Source: Pseudorhizobium flavum (GTDB taxonomy: Bacteria > Pseudomonadota > Alphaproteobacteria > Rhizobiales > Rhizobiaceae). Taken from it: DNA of 64,000 bases. Where the stretch lies: assembly GCF_902502825.2 (NCBI RefSeq), contig NZ_LR723671.1, forward strand, positions 62,001 through 126,000, in the 5' to 3' direction. Below the pieces are notes generated by a model, which ran no database searches, had not been told where the DNA came from, and saw only the letters and a program-made list of their open reading frames with translations. The translations under genes and the position numbers were made by a program. The stretch's first letter is position 1. Every line of letters begins with the position of its first letter. This document shows, piece after piece, positions 7,072-16,354 of this stretch.

Positions 7072-8768
7072 GGGTTCTTCCTCACTTTGTGTGGTTCATT
7101 CGCCGTTAGCGAGGTTTTGGCTATGGGCGGGCATGCGAACGAAATCGAAATGGTCGCCCGGTCCAGGGGTCAAAGTACTGGGTGTCGCGCTCACCGTTGA
7201 TCACGGTTGGGTTGTTTCCGCAGCTGGATCCAAGATCGGAGTATGCCCCGATTGTGGATGTCGAAGCCGAAGTCGGCATGGCTGGTCCTGCCGCAGCCTC
7301 CAGGATCTGCCAGTCCAGGGCAAGCCCGTGACAGTGAAGCTCCTGCTGAGCCGCTGGCGATGTGCACATGGGGAATGCGCACGACGAACGTTCACCGACC
7401 GTCTTCCGATGGTAGCTGATCCATACGCGCGTCGGACAAGAAGGGTCGGAGAGATTGTTGGCTTGCTCGGCCATAGCACTGGCGGCCGTCCTGGCGAGCG
7501 GTTTATGCAACGGCTCGGCATACCGGTCAGCGACGACACTATCCTGCGGCAACTGAAACGGGATGCTGCAGTTGCCCAACGCAATTCCAAGATACGGGTG
7601 GTCGGTATCGATGATTGGAGTTGGCGGCGCGCGACGAGCTATGGGACCATCATGGTCGACCTCGAGCGCCGCTCGGTTATTGACATACTGGATGACCGTA
7701 GCGTCGAGAATGCGGCCAAGTGGCTTCGGAGTCATCCTTCCATCGAGATTGTCAGCCGCGACCGCTGCGGCCTGTATGCGCAGGCCACCCGTGAAGGCGC
7801 ACCGCAGGCCCGGCAGGTCGCCGATCGGTTTCATCTGGTCCAGAACCTTCGTTCGGCCATCGAAGAACAGATGAGCCTTTCCGGGCGTGCCACCGGCAGG
7901 GCCATTCTTTCGGAGGACGCAATTGTTGACGCTGCGACACATCGCCGGCGCGCCCGTCTTGCGCATAGGCAATCTCGCCAGGAGATATTCGACATGCTCC
8001 ATGCCTTGCGCCAGCAAGGGCTGTCCTACAGCGAGATCGCCAGACGGACCGGCTATGAGCGTCGCAGCATAACGAAGTGGCTCAAGTTCGAGGCTCCACA
8101 AGACAGGCGACGAGCAGCACTGAACCCCACATCACCATGGTATTTCGAAGCCTTCCTTGCGCAATGCTGGAAGGATGGGAACCGGCGCGGACGGCATCTG
8201 TTTCACGACGTCAAGCAGCGCGGCTACACCGGCAGCTTCGCCAATCTGGAGCGGTTGCTCGGAGCTTGGCGGCGGGCCGAAAGGGGACAGGCCGATGATG
8301 TACCGCCCGCCGCGTTGAAGTCGGAACCGGTTCGAGATCCCGAAACCGGTCATGCAATCTCTCCGGTGGTTGCCGCGGCGCTATGTATCAAGCCGCGAGG
8401 CCTGCTGACGGACCGGCAGGCAAGGAAGGTCGACGCCCTGAAGCAGGGATCTGAGGCGTTTGTCGAGATGCGACGCCTGGCGATGCGCTTCAACGGCATC
8501 CTTCGCGGCAAGAGATCGCCACCACTGGATGCATGGATCGACGATGCGATCGACTCCGAGCTCATCCCTATCATGCGGTTCGCTCGCGTCCTTCGCAGAG
8601 ACATCGATGCCGTCAACAACGCCATCGAGCTGCCCTGGAGCAACGGGCAGGCCGAAGGCCAGATCAACCGCCTCAAGACCCTCAAGCGAGCAATGTACGG
8701 TCGGGCAGGCCCTGAATTGCTGAAGGCACGAATGCTGCCGCGGCTCCACACAAAGTGAGGAAGAACCA
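7072..8768 (+). mobile_element. ISL3-family insertion sequence, copy 2
   Basis: 1697 bp, with ends GGGTTCTTCCTCACTTTG and the complementary right end at 8746-8768. It starts only 39 bp after the end of copy 1. Its inner (right) end lies inside a gene of the SyrB-type locus, which it truncates. It is nearly identical to the inverted copy at 42174-43870. No target duplication is visible (CACTTAAT on the left, GTCTGCTC on the right). Confidence 0.92.
7133..8758 (+). CDS. ISL3-family transposase, copy 2
   Basis: 541-residue ISL3 transposase from the ATG at 7133. It has a zinc finger CPDCGCRSRSRHGW, catalytic-core motifs VGIDDWSWRRA and VSRDRCGLYAQAT, the HTH-like segment SEIARRTGYERRS and the C-terminal WSNGQAEGQINRLKTLKR. 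Longer in-frame starts exist but the family begins at MRTKSKW. It differs from copy 3 by very few residues (Phe for Leu in GERFMQR). Intact. Confidence 0.95.
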   Translation: MRTKSKWSPGPGVKVLGVALTVDHGWVVSAAGSKIGVCPDCGCRSRSRHGWSCRSLQDLPVQGKPVTVKLLLSRWRCAHGECARRTFTDRLPMVADPYARRTRRVGEIVGLLGHSTGGRPGERFMQRLGIPVSDDTILRQLKRDAAVAQRNSKIRVVGIDDWSWRRATSYGTIMVDLERRSVIDILDDRSVENAAKWLRSHPSIEIVSRDRCGLYAQATREGAPQARQVADRFHLVQNLRSAIEEQMSLSGRATGRAILSEDAIVDAATHRRRARLAHRQSRQEIFDMLHALRQQGLSYSEIARRTGYERRSITKWLKFEAPQDRRRAALNPTSPWYFEAFLAQCWKDGNRRGRHLFHDVKQRGYTGSFANLERLLGAWRRAERGQADDVPPAALKSEPVRDPETGHAISPVVAAALCIKPRGLLTDRQARKVDALKQGSEAFVEMRRLAMRFNGILRGKRSPPLDAWIDDAIDSELIPIMRFARVLRRDIDAVNNAIELPWSNGQAEGQINRLKTLKRAMYGRAGPELLKARMLPRLHTK

Positions 8769-9288
8769 GTCTGCTCGCCAGTTGCCCCCTGAGCACCTTG
8801 ATCTCCTCGTCGAGCCTCATCGTCTCATCCGAAGGAGTACGTGGCCGCTCAGAAACTTGAGCGCCAACAACAGCCGGCCGGGTGTTCTTGCCGAGCGCTC
8901 TTTGCTTGCGCGCCCCACCTCCGACAACCGGCTCGACGTCCATAGCGTCATGTGCAGCGGTGACAGCGACACCTGCTTCACTATCTGATGCAAAACCGCC
9001 GACTGCTGGCAAGTTCGCGCGAGCGCCATCGGCCGTGTCATCAATCTCGGCTCCAGCCTCGTCTGCCGGCGCAGTCTCCGCGGAGACAGCTCCGGATGGA
9101 TTCTGATGCGATGGTTCAAGACCTGCGGCTCGAACGGCGTCCTCAACGCCCTCCTCCGCAATCGCCTCGTCCGGGCCGGAAATCGCCAGGCTATCCGGTT
9201 GGGCGGCGTCCACCTTATCGGCGTCTTGCGTTCGCTCGCCTCTCCCTGAAATCAGTCGGCGCAGAAATTTCATTGGAGATGCCATCAT
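8769..9288 (-). pseudogene. SyrB-locus acidic protein, 3' end removed by ISL3 copy 2
   Basis: The first 173 residues are native: a basic start (MKFLRRLISGRG), a long acidic low-complexity middle, and SDETMRLDEEIKVLRGQLASRL, where homology stops at the IS boundary. In rhizobial relatives known to me this motif continues into a short coiled-coil C-terminus (LRLQNAQLxKML type), so perhaps 15-20 residues are lost. The frame runs on into IS sequence down to 8350. It lies directly downstream of the syrB-like gene on the same strand. Function unknown. Confidence 0.7.
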
Positions 9289-9404
9289 TCAACCTCGCTT
9301 TTCCCAATAGACGCTAAGAGCCTCCCCTGCTCTGACAACGGGTTAAGAGGCTCGCTAACGTGTCATCCCGAGCAAGGACGTGAGGTTGGGACGCCCACTC
9401 CAAA

Positions 9405-9833
9405 TCAATCGAGCTTGAGCTTCTTGCGCAGATCGGCGTTCTCTGCACGCAGCTTTTCGGCCAGCAGCTTGCGCAGTCTCTGGTTCTCCTCCTCCAACTG
9501 CAGAAGATCTGCCATTTCATCGTCGGCGGAAGTCGCCTCCACGGCTGCTGCCTGCTCGTTCTTGCGTGCACGTTTTACTGGCTCGCGCTTGGTGCTTGCC
9601 GCGCCTCCGAGCGCCTTCGGCTTGCGACCGCGCTTCTTTGGGCCATTGCCGCCATCCGGCCCCACTGCAGTGTCAGCCCCCGCCATATCAGAGGAAGCCT
9701 TTTTCATGCGAGGTTTGCGCTGCTTTTTGGGCGCTGGCTCCGCTTCGACAGCGGCTGGCACATCTGCATTGGGAACCGCATCGGCACTGGCCGTAGTATC
9801 AGCATTGACAATCGTGTCGTTCTCGTCAGCCAT
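9405..9833 (-). CDS. syrB: SyrB-like regulator
   Basis: 142 residues resembling Sinorhizobium SyrB, a regulator linked to exopolysaccharide and nodulation control. The N-terminus is MADENDTIV, followed by basic stretches typical of the family (PAPKKQRKPRMKKA, GPKKRGRKPKAL) that could bind DNA, and a C-terminal coiled coil MADLLQLEEENQRLRKLLAEK ending LRKKLKLD. The start ATG at 9833 has a good CAGGAGATAT ribosome site. The same frame stays open upstream to 10100, so a longer fused product is possible. Role inferred from family only. Confidence 0.75.
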   Translation of the reverse strand: MADENDTIVNADTTASADAVPNADVPAAVEAEPAPKKQRKPRMKKASSDMAGADTAVGPDGGNGPKKRGRKPKALGGAASTKREPVKRARKNEQAAAVEATSADDEMADLLQLEEENQRLRKLLAEKLRAENADLRKKLKLD

Positions 9834-10100
9834 GGATATCTCCTGTGTATCTGCGACAGCTTTCAAGGTCGCGGCCGGTGGTGTCAATGTCGGTAGTATA
9901 CGCTTTGCTTTCGGCGGAGAGACTTCCATGGCAGCTTTGTCTACCACGCGACTATCAAGCAGCAACGGCATTGCAGATTTCTCTACGTCACGTGCGACAG
10001 ACTTCAGGTCCAGGTTACCCCAGATCGAGCTCGGCTTCACATCGATCTTGCGGCGACCGGATTTGTGCTCGACAGCAAAAATGCGTTGGGTCTTTTTCAC
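9834..10100 (-). other. In-frame 5' extension of syrB with the PSSIWGNLDL motif
   Basis: Reading from GTG 10100, 89 codons precede the syrB ATG without a stop. They begin MKKTQRIFAVEHKSGRRK and contain PSSIWGNLDLKSVARD, a motif I associate with small rhizobial proteins found next to syrB. The same pattern occurs in the small gene at 59248-59421 (KPSIWGKLD). This may be the N-terminal half of a longer SyrB protein or a formerly separate gene fused to it. Confidence 0.5.
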
Positions 10101-10625
10101 TCAGGGCCTTTTGTGTTTGGTGCGATGTCCACGCGAAGAGCTCGGCACTCATAAGCCGCGGAAGTAGCGGTTACTCCGTTGTCCGTCCAGTCCTGTCGCA
10201 ACATCCGGCCCGTAGATTTCTGGGAGGATGACGCGAGGTCAACCAGGAGGAGCTGAATGACATAGGTTGCCCGACGGGCTTGATGCGATATGAACCCGGG
10301 ACCCTGGCAACGAAAAGCAACCCCATTAAAAATCACTTGGAGGCTCCGCCTCGGCCTCCGCAATAAAGCGCGTCCGGTCGTAAAGCTCGTCGAGAGTGAT
10401 GAGGTCAAGACAACGGGCGCAAAGCGTGCGATCTCTCTCTGAAGCAGAGGAATGACGCCGCTCACGCATTCTGGCGCTAGTTGTCTCTATTGCTACCATA
10501 GTCAGTATCCGCCTTCGGTCTCACAAGGTGGGCGAGCACCTAGTTGATTTCTATCGGACCCTTTGATTGCCTTTGTGATGGTGTCGCCTGGTTGAACGGA
10601 CTTTCTTGAAAAGAGGAAGCAATGT
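10101..10625. other. Intergenic region, no gene seen
   Basis: About 525 bp between the syrB locus and the tetR stop. One open frame of 122 codons exists on the - strand but has no recognisable domain, no ribosome site and poor coding character. Any syrB promoter would lie at its left edge. I see no hairpin with a T-run. Confidence 0.4.
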
Positions 10626-11237
10626 CTACAGCTTCCTGAAGCTGGCGATCAGCGTCTTCATCCCCAGCGCGGCCTCAGCCAGTTCATACTTCTGCCCCGT
10701 GAGCAACCATTCCCAGCACGCCCCCTTCATGAGCCACTTGAGCGCCAATGCCGCCGACCTGGCAGACCACTGTTGATCGAGGAGCTTCAAACTCGCAGCC
10801 TTCTCAAACATCTCTGTCAAAGTTTGCGTCTGCTCCGCGTCCAGCGCATCGACAGCAACCTGAACGCGCTCCAATTCCCCCGTGAAGTTCGTGCGAAGCA
10901 GAATGGTGAGCATACGCTGCCGCTGTTGATCCTTCGAAAGGAGTTCCAGCCAGTCAAGGGCAGCGGCCTCGATAAACGCCAAGGGATCGCAACCCTTTTC
11001 GTTTGCCTGTTCCAGATCTAACATGTTGATCCGCGGCAATTGAACAGCGCTGTAGAGTTCGAGGAACAGATCGGTTTTGTTGGCAAAATGCCAGTGAACG
11101 GCGCCGCGTGTCACACCAGCGGCCGTTGCGATGTCCTCGAGCCTGGAGTTGCTGACCCCTTTCTCGAAGAACATCTGCTCGGCGGCCGCCAGAATGGCGG
11201 CTCGCGTTTCAGCGGCTTCGGCCTTGGTGCGTCTCAA
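10626..11237 (-). CDS. TetR/AcrR-family repressor of the RND pump operon
   Basis: 203 residues. The N-terminal TetR helix-turn-helix spans about residues 10-56 (ETRAAILAAAEQMFFEKGV, then SRLEDIATAAGVTRGAVHWHFANKTDLFLELY). The C-terminal ligand domain is of the AcrR/TtgR/BepR type. It is the last gene of the fusion protein - pump - tetR operon: its ATG overlaps the pump stop by 4 bp (ATGA). The family binds hydrophobic drugs and releases the pump promoter, and the likely operator is the palindrome at 15641-15668 (inference). Confidence 0.9.
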   Translation of the reverse strand: MRRTKAEAAETRAAILAAAEQMFFEKGVSNSRLEDIATAAGVTRGAVHWHFANKTDLFLELYSAVQLPRINMLDLEQANEKGCDPLAFIEAAALDWLELLSKDQQRQRMLTILLRTNFTGELERVQVAVDALDAEQTQTLTEMFEKAASLKLLDQQWSARSAALALKWLMKGACWEWLLTGQKYELAEAALGMKTLIASFRKL

Positions 11238-14200
11238 TCCCCGCTCCCAGCTTCTTCTGCCCGATCGATTGGGTTTGGCACAGGTACCTCCTTTGCCTTC
11301 TTGTCGAACAGCCTCATAATGAAGACGAAGAAGACCGGAACGAAGAAGACCGCGAGAATAGTGGCGGAGATCATTCCACCAAGGACGCCTGTCCCAATAG
11401 CGTTCTGGCTTGCAGCACTGGCGCCCGTTGCGATGGCAAGCGGCACGACGCCCAGCGTGAACGCCAGAGACGTCATCAGGATCGGACGGAAGCGCAGCTG
11501 GCAGGCTTCAATCGTCGCCTCCAGGAGGGGTTTCCCCTCCGCCCGCAGATCCTTCGCAAACTCCACGATCAGGATCGCGTTCTTCGCAGACAGCCCGATG
11601 ATCGTGATCAGGCCGACTTTGAAGTAGACGTCATTCGGCATATCACGCAACATGACGGCAAGCACGGAGCCGATAATGCCCAAAGGAACCACCAGCATGA
11701 CGGAAAGCGGGATCGACCAGCTTTCGTAGAGGGCCGAAAGCAGCAGGAAAATGAACACAACCGTCAGACCCATCAGGAAGGGCGCCTGCGAGCCGGACTG
11801 GATTTCCTGAAGTGATTGGCCTGACCACTCATAGCCAAACCCTTCCGGAAGCTGCGCCATGAGTTGCTCCATTTCGGCAATAGCCGCGCCGGAGGAAAAG
11901 CCGGGAGCTGCGTTGCCACTAATGCGAACCGCAGGGTAGCCATTATAGCCTACCACCTGAGCCGGTCCCTTCGTCCATTGTACGGTAGCAAAGGACCGCA
12001 CCGGCACCATACCGCCGGCTGCATTAGGAACGTTGAGTTCCAGAATATCATCTGGTGTCATCCGCTGGCTCTGTTCGGCCTGAATCGTCACGCGTTGCAT
12101 CCGACCCGCGTTTGGAAAGTCGTTGATATACGCCGATCCAAGGTTAGCCGAGATTGTCGAATTGATGCTTTCGAAGCTGACCCCAAAGGTGTTTGCTTTC
12201 TCGCGATCTATATCGACGATGAGCTGGGCTGCATTGGGCATGCCCTCTACACGTATTCCCGTCAGAACAGGACTCTGCCCAGCAATCGATAGGAGCTGCT
12301 CGGTTGCCATTCCGAGCGCAGTTTGACCGGCACCCGAACGATCCTGAAGCCTGAAACTAAAGCCACCGGCATTGCCGAGACCCTGGATCGGTGGCGGCGA
12401 CAAGGCAAATGCGACAGCGTCTTTGATCTTGAACAGTTGTCCGTTGATACGCTGCGCAATCGATTGCGCCGAGGTTTCCGCGCCACGTTCGCTCCAGTCT
12501 TTGAGCGTAATGAATGCGAGGCCGGCATTATCGCCGAAGCCTGAGAAGCTGAAGCCGCTGATGAGAGTTCTATCGGCGACTGCCGGTTCTGACGCGAAGA
12601 GGGCATCAACTTCATCGGTCACGGATTCCGTCCGGTTGGCACTTGCCTCTGCCGGAGCCTGCATATCGACGATCAGGAACCCCTGGTCTTCGTTGGGAAG
12701 GAACGAAGAGGGCAGGCTCAAGAAGAGATAGGCCAGGCCGCCCACGAGGAGCAGGTAGATGACCATAAATCTGCCAGCGCGCCGGATGGTCCAGCCGACG
12801 GCGCCAGCATATTTGCGGGTGCCGGCGTCAAAACGGCGATTGAACCAACCAAAGAAGCCCTTCTTCTCGTGGTGCCCCTTGATGGGCTTGAGGAAGGTCG
12901 CGCAGAGAGCCGGCGTCAGCGACAGAGCCAGCATGCCGGAGAAGAGGATCGAGACAACCATGGTCAGGCTGAACTGCTGGTAGATGATGCCGACCGCGCC
13001 TGGAAAGAAAGCCATGGGAATGAAAACGGCAGTAAGGACGACGGTGATGCCGATGATGGCACCGGAGATCTGGCCCATCGCCTTTCGCGTCGCCTCCTTC
13101 GGAGGCAAGCCTTCTTCGGCCATGATCCGCTCGACGTTCTCCACCACGACGATCGCATCATCGACGAGGATACCGATCGCAAGCACCATGGCAAACATGG
13201 TGAGCACGTTGATGGAAAAGCCGCTTGCGTACATCACGGCGCAAGTGCCGAGCAGCGCAACCGGGACCACAAGCGTCGGGATGATGGTGTAGCGAATGTT
13301 CTGCAGGAACAGGAACATCACGACGAAGACGAGGATCATCGCCTCGATCAACGTGTGGATCACCTTCTCGATCGAAACTGCAACGAAGGGCGATGTGTCA
13401 TAAGGGATTTGGTATTCAAGACTCGCCGGGAAGAACTCAGCCAATTCTGCCATTCGCTCCCGCACCGCGGTTGCCGTCTCCATGGCATTTCCCGAAGGCG
13501 AAAGCTGCACCCCAATTGCTGCTGCCGGCAAGCCGTTGATCTTGGTGGAGAAGTTATAGCTTTCCGCCCCGATCTCGACCCGTGCCACATCCCGAAGACG
13601 CACTGAGGAACCGTCCGGATTTGCGCGCAACACGATGGCTCCGAACTCCTCCGGTGAGGTCAGCTGACCCCTCACAAGAACTGTGGCTGCGATCTGCTGG
13701 TTGATTGGGTTTGGCCGAGCCCCTATTCGACCCGCCGCAACCTGCGCGTTTTGTGACGCGATCGCCTGGCTGATTTCGGCCGAGGAGAGATTGAGGCCAA
13801 GCATCTTGTCGGGATCGATCCATATGCGCATGGCGCGCTGGCTGGCGAAGACCTGGGCACGGCCCACGCCATCGATGCGCTGGATTTCACCCAGCACGTT
13901 ACGGTTGAGATAGTCCCCGAGCGCTACGGCATCGAGCTGCCCGTCCGTCGAAATCAGCGCGACCATCATCAAGAAGCTGCTGCCCGCCTCCTGGACCTGG
14001 ACGCCTTGCTGGCGAACGACCTGCGGCAGACGTGCCTCAACCCGCCGAACCGCATTTTGGACATCAATAGAAGCCTTGGCGGAATCTGTTCCAGGCTCGA
14101 AAGTAGCCGTGATCTGCAGCAAGCCGGTGGAGTTAGACGTCGATTCAAAATAGATCAGCCCATCGACACTATTCAGCTCCTGCTCGATCGGCGAAGTGAC

Positions 14201-14380
14201 GCTTTGGTAGATGTCTTCGGGTGAGGCACCTGCATAGTTCGCATTGATGGAGATCTGCGGCGGCGCGACGTTTGGATATTGCGCCACTGGAAGCATTGGG
14301 ATTGCAAGTATCCCCGCGATCATGATGAAAATTGCCACGACCCACGCGAAGATCGGCCTACCAATAAAAAATTGCGCCAT
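11234..14380 (-). CDS. RND multidrug efflux pump, HAE1 (AcrB/BepE) type
   Basis: 1048 residues, the normal AcrB length. This inner-membrane proton/drug antiporter starts MAQFFIGRPIFAWVVAI, the typical first transmembrane helix. It has the proton-relay region GILVDDAIVVVENVERIM with the paired Asp residues in TM4, the TM6 SGMLALSLTPALCATF block, and the conserved C-terminal GLSAKNAILIVEFAKD and LRFRPILMTSLAF. It starts 14 bp after the fusion protein gene and overlaps the tetR start by 4 bp. All landmarks are present, so it is probably functional. Confidence 0.97.
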   Translation of the reverse strand: MAQFFIGRPIFAWVVAIFIMIAGILAIPMLPVAQYPNVAPPQISINANYAGASPEDIYQSVTSPIEQELNSVDGLIYFESTSNSTGLLQITATFEPGTDSAKASIDVQNAVRRVEARLPQVVRQQGVQVQEAGSSFLMMVALISTDGQLDAVALGDYLNRNVLGEIQRIDGVGRAQVFASQRAMRIWIDPDKMLGLNLSSAEISQAIASQNAQVAAGRIGARPNPINQQIAATVLVRGQLTSPEEFGAIVLRANPDGSSVRLRDVARVEIGAESYNFSTKINGLPAAAIGVQLSPSGNAMETATAVRERMAELAEFFPASLEYQIPYDTSPFVAVSIEKVIHTLIEAMILVFVVMFLFLQNIRYTIIPTLVVPVALLGTCAVMYASGFSINVLTMFAMVLAIGILVDDAIVVVENVERIMAEEGLPPKEATRKAMGQISGAIIGITVVLTAVFIPMAFFPGAVGIIYQQFSLTMVVSILFSGMLALSLTPALCATFLKPIKGHHEKKGFFGWFNRRFDAGTRKYAGAVGWTIRRAGRFMVIYLLLVGGLAYLFLSLPSSFLPNEDQGFLIVDMQAPAEASANRTESVTDEVDALFASEPAVADRTLISGFSFSGFGDNAGLAFITLKDWSERGAETSAQSIAQRINGQLFKIKDAVAFALSPPPIQGLGNAGGFSFRLQDRSGAGQTALGMATEQLLSIAGQSPVLTGIRVEGMPNAAQLIVDIDREKANTFGVSFESINSTISANLGSAYINDFPNAGRMQRVTIQAEQSQRMTPDDILELNVPNAAGGMVPVRSFATVQWTKGPAQVVGYNGYPAVRISGNAAPGFSSGAAIAEMEQLMAQLPEGFGYEWSGQSLQEIQSGSQAPFLMGLTVVFIFLLLSALYESWSIPLSVMLVVPLGIIGSVLAVMLRDMPNDVYFKVGLITIIGLSAKNAILIVEFAKDLRAEGKPLLEATIEACQLRFRPILMTSLAFTLGVVPLAIATGASAASQNAIGTGVLGGMISATILAVFFVPVFFVFIMRLFDKKAKEVPVPNPIDRAEEAGSGD

Positions 14381-14394
14381 CAGACGTCCCCCTT

Positions 14395-15612
14395 CTATTG
14401 CTTCGCCGAGGAGGCGTCATCATCAGCCGGTGTCGGTTCGGTTTCAGGAGAGGCAACAGGAGCGGTGGGCGAAGCCGACGGCTGCCAGGGCTCAGGTACG
14501 ACAGTGGCGCCAGGAGCCGTCTTCTGGAAGCCTTCTGCAACCACGCGGTCCCCTTCCTGAAGACCCTCGCTGATCACCCAGCGATCACCGACGCTACGCC
14601 CTACTGTCACCCGTCGCTGCTCCACCTTGTTCTCGTTATCTACAACGAGGAGGCTAGCCTGCCCTCCTGCGTCTCGCTGCACCGCCTGTTGGGGAACAGC
14701 AAAGGCCGACCTTTCGATGCCCTGCTCGATCAGGACGCGGACATACATGCCAGGAAGAAGATCCCCGTCCGGGTTCGGAAACTCACCCCGAAGTGTGACT
14801 TGTCCAGTACTTTCATCGACTGCTGCCTCGGAAAACAGCAGGCGGCCGACGTGCGGATAACGAGAACCATCATCAAGCAGGAGCTGGACTTCCGCCTCAT
14901 TGGGTCCTGTCATCAACTGGCCTTCCTGCAGCGCGCGGCGCAGCCGAATGAGTTCCGCGGCAGGCTGAGTAAAGTCGGCATAGATCGGATCGAGCTGCTG
15001 TATGGTGGCGAGGTTCTCAGAGCTGCTGGAGCTGACCAGGGCGCCTTCGGTGATGAGGGCACGGCCGATGCGGCCGCTGATGGGCGCTGTCACGCTTGCA
15101 TACTGTAAATTGAGACGCGCTTCGGCTACTCCTGCTTCTGCAACAGCTACCTGCGCATCCGCTTGCGCCAGTTGAGCGATCGCATCATCGTAGGCCTGCT
15201 GCGAAGCGACATTCGATTTCCTCAGTTGTTCCTGGCGTTCGGCGTTCTGCCGTGCCTGCAACTGCCCGGCCTGTGCCACGCGCAATGTGGCTTGCGCGCT
15301 ATCTACCCTCACCTGGAAAGGCGATGGATCAATCCGGTAGAGGACGTCCCCCTCCTTAACCTGCGACCCTTGCTCGAACACTCTTTCCACGAGGACGCCC
15401 GAGACCCGCGGACGAACCTCGGCAATGCGTGTGGGAGCGATGCGCCCAGGGAGTTCATTGGTGATCGGTAATGCCTCGGCGGAAACTGTGACAACGCCGA
15501 CTGCTGACGGCGGCGGAGCTTGCGGCGCAGCTGCCTGCTCCGCCTCCTGACAAGCTGTCAGCAAAACTAGCAGGGGAAGTATGACAGCGTAGCGGGCTGC
15601 GACCTTGGGCAT
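14395..15612 (-). CDS. RND periplasmic adaptor (membrane fusion) lipoprotein, AcrA/BepD type
   Basis: 405-residue adaptor linking the RND pump to an outer-membrane channel. Its lipoprotein signal ends LLTAC, with Cys21 the acylation site. It has a biotinyl-lipoyl-like domain in two halves (RPRVSGVLVERVFEQGSQV and LQYASVTAPISGRIGRAL), an alpha-hairpin coiled coil at about residues 95-170, and the beta-barrel region with GDLLPGMYVRV. The C-terminus is Pro/Ala rich. First gene of the operon, with a divergent tetR upstream and the operator-like palindrome at 15641-15668 in between. Confidence 0.96.
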   Translation of the reverse strand: MPKVAARYAVILPLLVLLTACQEAEQAAAPQAPPPSAVGVVTVSAEALPITNELPGRIAPTRIAEVRPRVSGVLVERVFEQGSQVKEGDVLYRIDPSPFQVRVDSAQATLRVAQAGQLQARQNAERQEQLRKSNVASQQAYDDAIAQLAQADAQVAVAEAGVAEARLNLQYASVTAPISGRIGRALITEGALVSSSSSENLATIQQLDPIYADFTQPAAELIRLRRALQEGQLMTGPNEAEVQLLLDDGSRYPHVGRLLFSEAAVDESTGQVTLRGEFPNPDGDLLPGMYVRVLIEQGIERSAFAVPQQAVQRDAGGQASLLVVDNENKVEQRRVTVGRSVGDRWVISEGLQEGDRVVAEGFQKTAPGATVVPEPWQPSASPTAPVASPETEPTPADDDASSAKQ

Positions 15613-15640
15613 CCGAGGCTCCGAACTTGGAAAGAGTGGG

Positions 15641-15668
15641 TTTACATACAGGTGAGCACGTATATAAA
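15641..15668. promoter_or_regulatory. Palindromic operator between the RND operon and divergent tetR
   Basis: TTTACATAC, a 10-base spacer, then GTATATAAA: 9-bp arms with one mismatch. It lies 28 bp upstream of the adaptor start and 49 bp before the second tetR start. Sequence and position resemble the AcrR/TtgR-type operators of RND operons (TACATAC arms). Either TetR of this locus could bind it. Confidence 0.65.
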
Positions 15669-15716
15669 TTGGCTAATGCACTTCTGCAACAGATAATGCG
15701 GTGTGGCGAGGGTAAG

Positions 15717-16301
15717 GTGGCATCAGAAGAGGGCGGAAACAGGAGGAGGCAGGATGCCCGGTTGACCCGGCGACTGATCCTGGAAGCTGCCGAGCACTCC
15801 TTTGCTGAAAACGGGTTTCGCAACACCACCATTGCCGCAATTGCGACGGAGCTCGAGATGTCGCCGGCAAATGTGTTCAAACACTTTTCATGCAAGGAGG
15901 ATCTAGCGCGGGCTGTGATCGAAACAAGACTTAGCCGGGGCATTCGGTTTCGGGGCGGTTCGCCCGGAGAGCGGATGGCGAGCTTTGTGCGCAACGCGTT
16001 AAAGAGCATGCTTGATCTACGCAAACAGGAGCGCGGACTTTTCGAGATCATGGAGATGCTGATCGCATCCCCCGATCTCGAGCAGAGGTTTCGCCTCAGC
16101 CTGATAGCACAAGTCGCGCAAGCGCTTCGTTCAGACACTGAGACCAAATCGCTTAGCGCCGAGCGTATCGCCGATGTCTTGCTGGCGGTACTCCATCCTT
16201 CCATCGTGGACAGGACCGAAGAAGCCATTCTGAAGAGGCGGGCGGAGCATCTGCTCGCTATCATAGAAAAGGCTGAGCTGGCGGCGCCACAGATTGATTG
16301 A
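15717..16301 (+). CDS. TetR-family regulator, divergent from the RND operon
   Basis: About 194 residues from GTG 15717, which has a GAGGGTAAG ribosome site; ATG 15696 and a longer frame from 15627 are alternatives, but 15627 would place coding sequence over the operator. The TetR HTH is clear: LTRRLILEAAEHSFAENGF, then TTIAAIATELEMSPANVFKHFSCKEDL. The C-terminal part has no motif I can tie to a ligand. It sits between the divergent pump operon and the outer-membrane channel gene (53 bp ahead) and may control both. Confidence 0.85.
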   Translation: MASEEGGNRRRQDARLTRRLILEAAEHSFAENGFRNTTIAAIATELEMSPANVFKHFSCKEDLARAVIETRLSRGIRFRGGSPGERMASFVRNALKSMLDLRKQERGLFEIMEMLIASPDLEQRFRLSLIAQVAQALRSDTETKSLSAERIADVLLAVLHPSIVDRTEEAILKRRAEHLLAIIEKAELAAPQID

Positions 16302-16354
16302 CCACCTAAAATTCCTTTATTCTCTCATCAAAGCTACACGAACAGGATCTGAAT

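Noticed and set aside
10097..10465. 122-codon - strand frame in the syrB/tetR gap
   Set aside because: No domain, no ribosome site, and a composition typical of a random open frame.
12869..13606. Long open frame antisense to the RND pump gene
   Set aside because: Translation is Asp/His/Arg-rich low complexity, the usual mirror of a transmembrane coding sequence.
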